Under the pieces are notes generated by a model. The model did not search any database. It worked only from the letters and a program-made list of their open reading frames with translations, and had not been told where the DNA came from. Positions 13,010 through 24,912 of a DNA stretch of 64,000 nt are shown piece after piece. Made by a program: the position numbers and the translations under genes. Position 1 is the first letter of the stretch. The number at the start of each line of letters is the position of its first letter. The stretch comes from Clusia tigrina (lineage: Eukaryota; Arthropoda; Insecta; Diptera; Clusiidae): NCBI GenBank assembly GCA_920105625.2, contig OV050032.1, positions 14,044,807-14,108,806 of the forward strand. The letters are read 5' to 3'.

Positions 13010-13396
13010 GGATTAACAAACGAGAGCCTACGAAAAGTTACATGGAATGAAGTATAGTAATATTAATAAGAGTAGCAAGCATAAAATTCGATATTTCTTT
13101 CGAGGGCGGAAGAGGTCAATCAACACACACATCGTGATCATACCACCGGGAGGCGAATGAAGGCGAAGGAATGTTACTACTGGCTTCCAGGGCCTTCGCT
13201 TCGAGGACGAGAAAAACAAAAAATACTCGTGTGTGTCCTAAAAGTTGATTTCCGAAGGGGAGATAGAAATATGTACCTACTTACAATAGATTTTAGTGCT
13301 CAAATAGGAGAGTGGGCGAAGGGGGTTTACAGAAAAATAGCCAAGTTCGGTGTTGTTTCTGTTCTGTCGCCCAATGATAATTTTCTGTCATTAGAT
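11636..13396. other. Intergenic stretch without a supported gene
   Basis: Contains a (GTT)n tract of nine or more units at 12978-13006. The open frames at 12266-12571 and 12620-12919 show no recognisable domain. Confidence 0.5.
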
Positions 13397-14685
13397 TTTG
13401 CAGTTTCTGTTGCAAATGTACTTAATTCTGTTTCTGTTTCAAATGTACTGAATTCTGTTTCTGTTGCAAATGTACTGAATTCTGTTTCTGTTGCAAATGT
13501 ACTGGATTATTTTTCTGTTACAGTTTCTGTCGTTGTTTGTAGTTTCTGTGACAAATGTACTGGATTCTGCTTCTGTCGTTAAATTTTGTTTCTGTTGCCT
13601 TTTCTGTTAGATTTTGTAGCTGCTGTTTCAAATGTACTGCATTCTGTTTCTGTTAGATTTTCTTTTTTCTGTTTCAAATGTACTGGATTCTGTTTCTGTC
13701 GTTAAATTTTGTAGCTTCTATTGCAAATGTGCTGGATTCTGTTTCTGCGGCCGATTCTGTCATAGTTTGCAGTATCTGTTGCCGTTTCTGACGTTAAATT
13801 TTGTAGTTTCTGTTGCCGTTTCTGTCGTTAAATTTTGTAGCTTCTGTTGCAAATGCACTGCATTCTGTGTCTGATGCCGTTTCTGTCGTTAAATTTTGTA
13901 GCTTCTGTTGCAAAGGTACTGGATTCTGTGTCTGTTGCCGTTTCTGTTGTTCAATTTTGTAGCTTCTGTTGCAAATGTGCTGGATTCTGTTTCTGTGGCC
14001 GATTCTGTCATAGTTTGTAGTTTCTGTTGCCGTTTCTGACGTTAAATTTTGTAGTTTCTGTTGCCGTTTCTGTCGTTAAATTTTGTAGCTTCTGTTGCAA
14101 ATGCACTGCATTCTGTTTCTGATGCCGTTTCTGTCGTTAAATTTTGTAGCTTCTGTTGCAAATGTACTGGATTCTGTTTCTGTAACCGTTTCTGTCGTTA
14201 AAATTTGTAGCTTATATTGCAAATGTGCTGGATTCTGTTTCTGCGGCCGATTCTGTCATAGTTTGCAGTATCTGTTGCCGTTTCTGACGTTAAATTTTGT
14301 AGTTTCTGTTGTTAAATTTTGTAGCTTCTGTTGCAAATGCACTACATTCTGTGTCTGATGCCGTTTCTGTCGTTAAATTTTGTAGCTTCTGTTGCAAAGG
14401 TACTGGATTCTGTGTCTGTTGCCGTTTTTGTTGTTCAATTTTGTAGCTTCTGTTGCAAATGTGCTGGATTCTGTTTCTATGGCCGATTCTGTCATAGTTT
14501 GTAGTTTCTGTTGCCGTTTCTGACGTTAAATTTTGTAGTTTCTGTTGCCGTTTCTGTCGTTAAATTTTGTAGCTTCTGTTGCAAAGGTACTGGATTCTGT
14601 TTCTGTTGCCGTTTCTGTTGTTAAATTTTGTAGCTTCTGTTGCAAAGGTACTGGATTCTGTTTCTGTTACCGTTTCTGCTTAATG
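13397..14685. repeat. 61-bp TTTCTGTTGC satellite with ~240-bp higher-order repeat
   Basis: Basic unit about 61 bp, containing GTTAAATTTTGTAGCTTCTG, TTGCAAATGTACTGGATTCTG and CCGTTTCTGTC. A marker GGCCGATTCTGTCATAG recurs with GGCC ending at 13752, 14000, 14248 and 14484, that is every 248, 248 and 236 bp. Four-unit blocks have therefore been duplicated as a whole. The + strand is rich in TTCTG and poor in A. The long V/S/F/C-rich frames are by-products. Confidence 0.95.
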
Positions 14686-17600
14686 CCACTTTGCACCTTT
14701 ATTCATACCTGGCAGCATTGGCAACAGAAGTTCTGTCATGCCTTTTTTTATATGAGTACATATGAAAAAAATCGTATTCTATGCACAAACCATCAAAGAC
14801 TCCGCTTGGCATCACTAAAGCACATAAAGGAACCTTTAAGTAAAGAGTGTGCATTGTTTTTGTGGTTCTGCTCGATCTCTTCTCTCTCTGTGCATAAAAT
14901 CTTCCAAACATGCAACTGAGCGCAAGCGAAGGCTGCGATTTCAACGCTGATAATAATACTTAAAAAGTGGGGGTGTGGGTGAAAAGGATAGCATTGCTAT
15001 GTTCTAATTCTTTAGAGTCCATCCTCTTAAATGTGTTTCAGCTTCTTCTGAGCAGTCCGTGCCACATTTGCTTCACCGTTGCATTTGATCTCTTTCCTCA
15101 ATTGACAATTTTCCTGAAATTTTAGCGGGACAAAAATTGCTCCAATCCAGAAACAGGCTTTCTCGCGTACTATTCATAACCCAAAGAAAAGAATTTTCCC
15201 GTGGCTCCACGTCAAGTTCAAACCCAACTCACACATACCAGTTCCGCCAGCCAACTCACTCACTCTCCAACTCAATTGTGCCTGTGCTCAAACACGGACA
15301 CGGCAATAAAACAAATCACAAATCAAAACAAAAGCTTCGAAGTAGTGGAAAGCGAAATAAGCAAGAAAAAAACTGAAATGGTGTTGTGCTGTTTTGTTTA
15401 TTTCACATTCCAAGCGACAAAGATCGCAAGATAGAGAGCCAGAGAAAGAGAGAGAGGGAGGGAGAAATCGAGGTGACCAGAAGTGTGATATTTTATAGTA
15501 GGTGTATTCGATTCGTAACTTGTATTAAGCTCGTATCGAGTTGTGCGAATAAAACATCAAGCGGGTAAGTGGTAAACTTGGCAGCACTGTTTCAAAAAAA
15601 GGACTGAAATATAAGAAATCCCAGGGAAATTTTCATGGGTCATTTTGAATCTTGCTGGTTTTCTAGCAAATTTCAATTTGGAAGCACTTTCTATCGAGGA
15701 TAGAAAAACTCGCTCGTTTCATCCGAGTACAATTTACTCGATAACTTTTTCCATACAAAAGTCTGTCCTATCCCCGATAGAGTGGCGAATCGAATAGTGT
15801 TGTAGGCCCAAATACTCGTCTGGTGTAAGTTTGTGGAGTTTTGCAATTTCTAAACCTGCTTTTAGGCGATATTTTATAAACTAAGGAAGCTGTTGAGATT
15901 ACTGGAAATATTGGAAATTTGCTTCACCTACAATTTCCAATAAACATTTGGCTTTAGCTCGACCAGGGCAATAAAGCCATTTCTGAAGGCTAAATACGGT
16001 GTGATGTTGGCTAAACTAAACAAACATAAAATGAGGTGCTTAACTGAGTCAGTAAAACAGGTTTAACTGTTAGTAAACATTATTTCCAATCATTCCAACA
16101 ATAACTTTACTATTCAGATCAGTTTAGTGTAGTATCGAAATGACAAATGTAAATCCGGAAATGAGAATCAGAATCATTTCTGAAATGAAACTATATTCAG
16201 TTCAGTCGTTCTAATTGATACTCAAATGAAACCATCTGCAGATGCCCACTCCACTGTGACTTTTCCACTGGAAAGTATTTGACGATCCACGGGCAGTATT
16301 CAGACGATCGGATAGGAATGTGAGGAACCATTCTGAACTTTGGATTAGGAGTTTTCATAACTAGTTCCGGCAGTGGCACATAGCGAAAGTGTTGAAAACT
16401 TTGGAAATGAATTTCTCGACTGTTCTTAGCGAATTAAGTGAGTACAATTAACAAAATTAAACAATTAAACTGAACAAACTGAAAGCAAAATATAATTTTA
16501 CAGTGTTTGAATCAAAGATGAGAAGTGAATCATCCCTTTTCTGAAAAAGAACATTCCCAGGGAATATTTCTGCTCTACGAGTACGGTACAGAAAAGTAAC
16601 CATTTCAGTATTTCTTTGGAGTTCAGAGGGTGTTCAGACATATTCATATGTATACAATGGATCGGCCTTAGGCAGAACAAGTGAGGATATTACCGGACGC
16701 AAGCATATTAGAGGAGTGGCCCAGGATAGCTTGTCAAATAGTATGGTTGGCATACGTTTTTCTATAAATCCTGAATATCTGATTAAGTTCTGTTTGCTGA
16801 ACTTACGAAATTTGCCACCCAAACTCTTCCTTTCACGAGAATGTTAAGAAATTTCGGCATGCAAAATTGGTATTCCACAACAGCAGCAACAACAACAGCA
16901 ACAGCAACAACAACAGCAATAACAACAACAACAGCGACACCAAAGTCAACGAAAAATTACAGCGAAAAGCAGCAAAAATGTGGGTCACTACAGAAGCAGC
17001 TCCGAAGCTATCTACGACTTAACTCCCTCTCTCCGCCTCTGCACTCGTACTCGTATCTGAAGCACATTAATGGAAATTTTATCAGGCGGTCTTCGTCAGT
17101 TGTGGTTTATTTGCAGTTGCTGTTGTTGTTGTTGTTGGTGCTGTTGTGTTTGCAGTTGTTATTGGCGTTGTTGTTGTTGTTATACTTGTTCTTGGCACAT
17201 TTCAATTTGGCAATTTTCAATTGCAAGAGCGGCCATCGCCACATTCCCGGTAACAGTTGGCGAGATGCTGTCCAGCCAGGCAGCCACCACCCCAGCAATG
17301 CGTGCCAAGTCTCCATTAGCGAAGTGGCGGCGACCTGCAAACCTGATTTCAGTTTCATTCAAACCAAATATGCTGCAAACTGACTGACTGACTGGCTGGC
17401 TGGCTGGCTGGAGTTGGAGTTGGAGGAGTTTCTACTGCGTTTGGAAGTGGCCTGCCTGGCGCGGTTGTGGAAACTGGGTTGGTGCGTTGCAGCCGCATTT
17501 CCATTTGAGTCATTGTGTGCAATCCGCCAACGGGCACGAATAAGTGCACTGCAAGTGCGCAGACGAGCGGGCGGTTGTTGGGCTCGTATTGCAACATGCT

Positions 17601-19647
17601 GCATGCATGTGGAATGGCACCGAAGAAGCCAAGAAGCAGCGAAGGCGAATGCAAAACTCCTAAAACAATAGAAATTAATCACTCGCATAATTTATCTCAA
17701 TCTTAATTGCCACACAACAATCACACACACACAATCACACACACACAATCACACACACACACACTCACTTACACTAACAGACGAACGGACGGACGGAGGG
17801 AAAGATAAGGAGCCGCATATTTATGCGCTTGTGCCGACTTGGCTTTGGTCTATTTGCTTCGTCGTTTATGCTGCGCTGTTGTGAAGCGTTGCGGCAATCA
17901 CGTTGCAGCAATCAAATCAAACAATTTGTGTTCAACAAATTGAAACACGCCGAGCAAATGCACACAAACTGTCGGCGCTGTGTCGCTCGTTCGCAGCCGT
18001 TGCCAATTCATGTCGAAATTTGAATTTCGCGTTGTCGAGAGGCCTTGCAATTTGCCAAACAATCAAAAGGACGCATTAATATGCAAATAATTGATGTCAT
18101 TTGCGGGAGTGGTACACCGGCGACCGGAGGCGGGGGAGGGGATGGGGTTCTAGCCATTACTCATGGTAAGAGTCACATTTCAATTGGCTCAGCCAACAAC
18201 ATGAATGCAAATACTTGTCGCAGCCGTTTTGCAAAAATATGCTGGAGTGCCAAACAGCTGAGGTCACCTAGTGGTGCCCTATTTGCTCAGGTAAGAATGG
18301 GACTTATTGGTGGCAGGATGGCGCTATGGAAAATATTATGGTATGGAGGGAAAAGTCAATCACACAGCTTCGTTGTAGAACCAGGGCATACATAAAGGAC
18401 ACTCTACAGTTGAGACTAGCTCGAGATCAAATGATTTTTCGTCACCTTCCCATGAGGTTCCATCAAATGAGGTGCTGTTTTTAAACGTCTTCCCAACCAT
18501 ACGTGGAGACGAACCTTTGAAGCTCGAGAACTTCCCGAAGTACACTTGTACACGAACCTTTGAAGTCCGTGCACCTCCTGAATTACACGTGAAGAAAGGA
18601 AACTTTACGAGTAGTTAAAACAATTTCGAATCCTAGTGAACATTTACGACACGTGTACCTGTGTACTCGTAAATGAATCTAGTTTCAACGTTTAAACATG
18701 AACAAGTATATAAAAAGTTAACTGCCATGCCTACTTTAAAATCGAAGCGGATGCCAAGGACTTTGCGAAGATCCACACAATGATACTTCACTATCCCAGA
18801 TCGGACTTCCCGAAGATCCACACAACGATACTTCACTATCCCAGATCGGATTAGTTTTTATAGATACGTATGTGTGAGTGTGTTGTTCAGATTTGACTCT
18901 TTAGTGTACTGCGGCTCCGGGGGTTTGGCCTCCCGCAGAGTATTCTAATGCTTCCTTTTGTTGTGATTCCTCCTCCGTGTTGTTGTGATTCGCTGCTAGT
19001 AGACAGTGATTCGAAGCCTTCTGCACGTAAACATTTTAAAATATTTTCGGCATCTGATTTTAAGTCCTGCCGAATAACTGAGAGTAACCAAGTCATCTTT
19101 ACTTGACAATAAGACTTCATTCCGTTAGAATTGCCACCACTGGGAACAAATTGCACGTGCCTCCATGATCTCCAAGAGTAGACACAAAACAGAAGTCATT
19201 GAGCAGGTTTCGTTCAATGCAAGAATAGCACACTCAGTTGTAAGTGGAAGAGAGCGCACAGAGTAGTCTGCGCAGTTCCATATAAGACCATGTGCTCTGT
19301 TTGGACTTGAAGTTAAATTGTCTCATCCAATTGCTGGTTATGTGTCTACCCTAAGGTGTGCCAGATGAGCCTGGTTCCGGCGTTTTGATTTCTGGAATTA
19401 TACTGAGCTAATGTACTTAGTCGCCAGGCAGTTTTGTGGATGGTCCTCCTGTGCTAAAGGGAATAGGGACTCCGGCTGTAGAGGCACATGAGACGTTTAT
19501 GAAGGTCCCCCGAATTAAATGACTCTGACTGTGGAATGGTGCCTCCGTCTGTAGTCTCAATATGTTTGTGCTGCTATGAAGAATGGCTGGAGAACAACAT
19601 CTTTTGGCACTAAGTGCGTGAGGGGGGAGTAGAAAAAGGGCAAAGTG
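14686..19647. other. Long intergenic stretch with simple repeats
   Basis: Holds a CAACAGC tract at 16879-16942, a GTT tract at 17115-17185, an imperfect (CA)n run at 17718-17765 and a 45-bp tandem duplication at about 18768-18850 (CACACAATGATACTTCACTA in both halves). The 180-codon frame at 16841-17383 starts in the CAA tract and looks like low complexity followed by random sequence. I see no supported gene. Confidence 0.5.
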
Positions 19648-19933
19648 CAGTAGAATGAAGATATCTGCCCAATAGAATGGACACATCCGCCCAGTAGAAT
19701 GGACACATCCGCCCAGTAGAATGGACACATCCGCCCAGTAAAATGGACACATCCGCCCAGTAGAATGGACACATCCGCCCAGTAGAATGGACACATCCGT
19801 CCAGTAAAATGGACACATCCGCCCAGTAGAATGGACACATCCGCCCAGTAGAATGGACACATCCGTCCAGTAAAATGGACACATCCGCCCAGTAGAATGG
19901 ACACATCCGCCCAGTAAAATGGACACATCCGCC
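19648..19933. repeat. 22-bp minisatellite, 13 copies
   Basis: Thirteen copies of a 22-bp unit containing AGTAGAATGGACACATCCGC. Variants (GTAAAATGG, CCGTCC) are distributed periodically, about every third to fifth copy. Because 22 is not a multiple of three and the unit has no minus-strand stop, all three minus frames stay open through the array. Confidence 0.97.
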
Positions 19934-20835
19934 CCCAGGCTAACGTGGCAACCACAGTCAATACAATTGTTTGATTGATGACGCGCATGCAATCTGGGAG
20001 TCTGGTTTGTTTGCTTCTCATCGTTTCCATTGTGTTCAAATTTGTTTTGTCTGTGAATAGCGCAGGACACAACAATATTTTTGATGTCATGACTAAAGCT
20101 TGGCTCATATTGTGTGACCACAGTACCATTTGGGTTTCATGTTCCCTCTCGTTTGCTCATGTGAACACTGGATTTGATTGTTCACAGCACGAAATGAGAA
20201 AGTGTGTAAAAATAGCATGGAAATACTTGTAGTACCTGGTTTTGTGGACTTGTGGACTTGTGGAACTACTTCTAAAGAGGCACCGAAAACGTCCGGGGAC
20301 TGAAGATCTCTAAAGTTGAAGCTGCTTTAAGATTGGGGTCCAAAGGCGAATCATTTGCAACACTCTTATTTGTTTCCTCTTGGAAATAACCCTGTTGTCG
20401 CACAATGTGAACCCGGCAGTGTTGAAATCAATGCAGTTGATGCATTTCTGCCCCGACCAATATTGCTCGTCCTCATTGTCGCTGTCTCAATGCAAAGGAG
20501 CACTCTGTTAGTGTATAAAAAGTGTGCAAAGACTTGGAGAAGAAGAACGGGAAGACGGGATACAAACTTCAGGGAGCACCCACTTAAATAATGAGTCGGT
20601 GAACAAGTTTCTACATTCCCTTCAACGGACTTTGGCGTAGGTGAAGACTGGGTCGTGAACTTCTCAAACTTTCGTTCTGGGTCTCTTCTCAATAGTAGAA
20701 CAACACTTTCACTTTGTGTTGGCGGAACGCACGTAGTCAATGAGTTGAGACCATAGCAACCAGAGCTGCAGGCAATAGCTTGGTGCACCACAGAAAGCTT
20801 CGAGCAATATCGAAACCTTAAACACACTGCAAAGC
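19934..20835. other. Intergenic stretch without a supported gene
   Basis: Ordinary composition, with a short GTGGACTT triplication near 20242-20265. Nothing else is evident. Confidence 0.5.
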
Positions 20836-21095
20836 TGCGATGAGCTGAGCAGAGCTGAGCAGAGCAGAGCTGCGCAGAGCTGAGCAGAGCTGAGCAGAGC
20901 TGCGTTGAGCTGAGCAGAGCTGAGCAGAGCCGCATAGAACTGAGCAGAGCTAAGTAGAGCTGAGCAGAGCTGCGTTGAGCTGAGCAGAGCTGAGCAGAGC
21001 CGCATAGAACTGAGCAGAGCTGCGCAGATCTGAGCAGAGGTAAGTAGAACTGAGCAGAGCTGCGCAAAGCTGAGCAGAGCTGAGCAGTGCAGTGT
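20836..21095. repeat. 10-bp GAGCTGAGCA minisatellite with 70-bp higher-order unit
   Basis: About 26 copies of a decamer GAGCTGAGCA or AGAGCTGCGC. The block starting GCTGCGTTGAGCTG recurs after exactly 70 bp (20899 and 20969), which is seven decamers. The + strand is purine-rich and AGCT is very frequent. Confidence 0.95.
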
Positions 21096-23079
21096 ACAGT
21101 GCCAGCTCCTGTCATTCGTCAAATTGGAAATGAGAGACACACACAAAAGCAGAGGCGAAAAAAACCGCTGAACAAGGTGATGACGGACGAAACGGACGAG
21201 CGACAACCTGCCGTACAAGTGCACAGTCGAGTGTGTGATGTCCACAAAAAATTCAATTAAAATCGCAATGAATGCAGTCGCCACAATGCCTGCGCAAACG
21301 TGCAGTGCAAGCCAATCGATCGGGCAGGCAGGCTGCTGACATTGGAAAATAATTTATCATAAATACTCGTAAAGGGGAGAAAAAGCGCAGAACATGTTAA
21401 ATAAAATGCTGTCAAATCAGCAATAATAACGCAATCACTGCGAAATTGGTTGGTAAAAGTGCAAAAGTAAAATCTCAAATTAAACAATTGCCACCAGACG
21501 CGACGGACACGCGATTGAGTGCCGCCAACTGCGGCGCTGAGCTGCAAAAAAACCAAATTGTGCAAATCTGCGAACCAATCAATCAGTCGGCAAAAAGTAC
21601 GCCAGGTTTCTCCGCCACTGAGTCTGTCTTTGAAGTGAGCGGCGTAAGTCCGACTTTTGAAATGTGCCAGGGAATGTGGCATCTTTCACCAACGCCACAA
21701 ACTGCCAACGCCACTTCCCTTTTCGCTAGCAACCAGCTCAGCTCAGCTAGGCGCAGCTCAGCTCATTGGGAAAGTCTGTCGGAGCGTGTTTAGAAGGGGC
21801 GTTTAGACCCCCTGAGTCTGCTGCTGTGAATCCAGTTAATGAGCGCAACGCTCCGCCACAAATAATCAACTGTAATTCACACTGACTTCGAGTACCCAAA
21901 CGCCAGTCGTGTTGTGCTAGAACCGCAACAAGTGCGCCTTTTAATTAAAGCTGGCAAACTGTTTAATTGACGCCCAAAGAAATGCAGTTCTGGGTGCACC
22001 AAGGCGTATACGTAACACACACATACACGGGGGCAGCGCTGCTTCCAGCGTAATTGCTGGCAATTATGACGCACATTTGGGCAAAAAACACACACATGTG
22101 GAGCGGAGATTGTGCCAGTGGGCGACTCAGCTGCAGCGTGCATGAGCCATTGCCATGTGTGACGTTGCTGGAAACACGTTTTCATTGCCCGAAATCGTGT
22201 TTCGGCGTAATGCACTCGCAATTTGTTTTTACATTTCACATTTCTTTCCGTCCCATTTGCCGGAGCAGTGAGTGAATCATTAGCGAGAAAGAGCAGGAAA
22301 TCCCTTACGGCCGCTGGAATGCTGTGCCGGCAGTGAAGTTGCTGATACGCGAATTTCAAGTCGTCATTAAAAATGCATTTATTTGCTCGTCTCAGATTTT
22401 GATGGCGTTTTTGCCCACAATTTTCTTTATATTAACATGTGACCATGCTGGGAACATTTTTCTGGCAGTCGGAGCGCTGCTCTGCATGCTCCACTTTTCG
22501 TGTTCACATTCACATTCCCAGTCACATTCTCATGCAAGTACGGCCGAGTGTGCTCGCTCGCAACTTTGCATGTGGCTTCATTCAAATTGCAATTGTTTGT
22601 TTTCTGTTTCTATTGCGGAAAGTACCCATCACTGAAGCCACCCAACCAACCGACCAGAGCACTCAAAATTAATTTTGACGAAATTTCAACAACTTCCACC
22701 GCCCACTTCTGAGTGAAATTGCAGCAACACTCGCACACATAAATTAAGAGATTTTCTCACGGCTCGCCGTGGAAGGGGCTGCCGCTGATGTTTCTGATGT
22801 TGTTGCTCATGCATGTTGGGCGTCATGTTGACATTTTACGAGCGGATTTCATTACTAGATCATTATGCAAGCTCGGCAGCTGCACGACACCATTTCAGCG
22901 GACCACCTTTTGTGTTAGCGGCTCTTTAAGAAATTATTTTTATTCAGCTCGTATCTCATTTATGCGTGCATGTTGGACGAATTGTCACAGCGAGTAACTT
23001 TGCTGTGTGAGTGCGTGTGGGCTGGCTTTCATTTCGCTCGGGGAAGACCTTGCACGCACCGACCGACCGATCGACTAGG
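21096..23079. other. Intergenic stretch without a supported gene
   Basis: Moderately GC-rich in parts, with CAATCAATCAGTCGG-like patches. None of the short open frames has a recognisable domain or a convincing splice structure. Confidence 0.5.
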
Positions 23080-23335
23080 ACATGAAAGGTTCTTATTAGG
23101 GAGGAGCTTATTAGGGTCAGATGTTTTGGGAATGGACAACGTACATTCCTTATCCCTGGACAGACTTCTGAGATTCATCAAAGAGTCAAAGAAGTTTGAA
23201 AAGTTGTAATTTCCATTCCAATTTCCTACCTCCCCTTCCCCCAAATATTTCAAGGCTCGTGGTACAATGGGCATCAATGCCTGAGTGCTTGGAGACCCCC
23301 TTCTTCCGCGGTTCTCCGCCCTACCGTACTTAAAT
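23080..23335 (+). mobile_element. Non-LTR retrotransposon 3'-end fragment (family C)
   Basis: The + strand frame ending at 23209 finishes with LLGSDVLGMDNVHSLSLDRL and then LRFIKESKKFEKL-stop, a C-terminus of the style seen in Jockey-like elements (LG...L....LL.FIK.S). The following 3' UTR, including a CCCCTTCCCCCAAATAT block and TGCTTGGAGACCCCCTTCTT, recurs at 33.3-33.4 kb. The upstream part of the open frame is unrelated flank. 5'-truncated and inactive. Confidence 0.65.
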
Positions 23336-23567
23336 ATATTTGTCTAACTTATATATATTTATCTATCTATCATCCATAGTGTCCAACATTCAGAATTCAG
23401 CCATAGTACCTAAAATTTGCCACCAAATGTAACTGAAATCTTTCACTCCAGAGCGATTTGCCATATCTTGTTGTAGACTGTCGGCAGAGACCAGAGAGAC
23501 GCGACACTTACACCAGAGAACACAGAGAAAAGAAAGTATTTTTCGCTGCCAGCGTCCGTAGCGGACA

Positions 23568-23735
23568 CACCACGATTTTGAGTGGATTCACCACGATTCT
23601 AAGTGGATTCACCACGATTTTGAGTGGATTCACCACGATTCTGAGTGGATTCATCACGATTCTGAGTGGATTCACCACGATTCTGAGTCGATTCACCACG
23701 ATTCTGAGTGGATTCATCACGATTTTGAGTGTATT
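23568..23735. repeat. 21-bp minisatellite, 8 copies
   Basis: Eight copies of a 21-bp unit containing CACCACGATTCTGAGTGGAT, in perfect register. As 21 is a multiple of three, the + frame reads a seven-residue TTILSGF repeat and the minus frame NRGESTQ. Both are by-products unless expression is shown. Confidence 0.95.
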
Positions 23736-23826
23736 CGTCCGTCTGCTTTATTTCGCTGCTTTGCCGTTTGACGTTCAAGTTTCTTTTCTCTATGTTCTCG
23801 GACTTAAACGTCTCTCGTTTTGCGCA

Positions 23827-24912
23827 CACTTACACATGCGCAAAACTGTAGTAGTGTGGCTGATTTTCTTCAGAACCAATGATAAACAAACCTATCCATA
23901 TCGCAACTAATGACAAAGACAGTTTTTTTTTAAACGTCAGAAAATTTGACGTTTAAGTGTCGTTTCTCTGTGTTCTTTGCTGTCGGTGCTCGCACTTGCT
24001 TTGACGGTTCGTGTAATACTCGAGTGCACTCATCACGAAGCAAAATTAACTCACTCATTCCCACTCGCTCAGTTTCACTGCGACCGAGTACAGTTGTGAA
24101 GTGGCGCAAGAGGAACTTTTGAGGTGCTGTTACCACTCAGTTGGAAAATTTGTAGTGCCTCCTGTATGAGGGAACCAGCACTTTTGACGTCGCTAGATTT
24201 TTATGGAGAAAAGCTATGAGGAGGTGGCTTTAAGGTTACTAAAGGCACTTCGATTTCTGAAATACTCGTAGGTAGGAGTGGCCGCCTAGTTTGCCAAAAG
24301 CACACTTGAGCACACATAATGGCCCATTGTGATCCAGGGTGTGATGCCCTTCAAGTTCTCTTACTTGGGATGGTGATAGTCAGCGCAAGGACAGCGCTGA
24401 ACAAAAGAGTTCTTACCTCGGAAATGTTAGAAACTGTATCAAACAGAGAAGACAGATCTGGTAGATTTGTGCTTATAAAATGTCGGACTTCTCCAGATGG
24501 ATTTTTTATTATGACGATAATATAATAGTGGAATACCCCAGAAAATTCTGCGAAGATCAAACTTTTAAACCCACTGAAAAATACCCTTTGAGATCGAATT
24601 AGATGTGAAGACATATTTTCGTAGACAGATTTCTTCGCTGTCAACAGTTTGGCTCGGCTTCAGACCCATTAAGACTAGATGTCGGTGTTCCATGACGTTC
24701 TTCGGGTTGTTTGCTTGGTCGGACATTTTCTGAGTCAGGATCTGAGAGCATAGAGACGGGACACGGAAAACTGTCTTTGTTTATTATTAGTTGCCTTTAT
24801 GGATAGGTTCAGGGCACACCTAGTGTACACTGGATAGGTTTGTTTATCATTGGTTAACCAGAATTCTGAAGAAAATCAGCCACACTATAAGAGTTTTGCA
24901 CATGTGTAAGTG
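23827..24912. repeat. Large imperfect inverted repeat (arms ~100 and ~145 bp, ~840-bp spacer)
   Basis: The left arm (23827-23926) contains CACTTACACATGCGCAAAAC, GTGTGGCTGATTTTCTTCAG and GATAAACAAACCTATCCATA, ending in GACAAAGACAGTTTT. The right arm (24767-24912) is its reverse complement, with a 22-bp insertion flanked by repeated TGGATAGGT and an 8-bp insertion. Just inside the left arm a perfect 10-bp inverted repeat TTAAACGTCA/TGACGTTTAA lies at 23930-23956. This may be a decayed foldback element or MITE pair; no transposase is seen. Confidence 0.8.

Noticed and set aside
16841..17383. 180-codon + strand frame
   Set aside because: It starts in a CAACAG tract, is Thr-rich by repeat composition and then turns into random-looking sequence. 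No domain and no splice signals.
20366..21284. Minus-strand frames of 249 and 191 codons with repeated SSAQLCSA
   Set aside because: Generated by the 10-bp GAGCTGAGCA array; two frames read the same periodic peptide.
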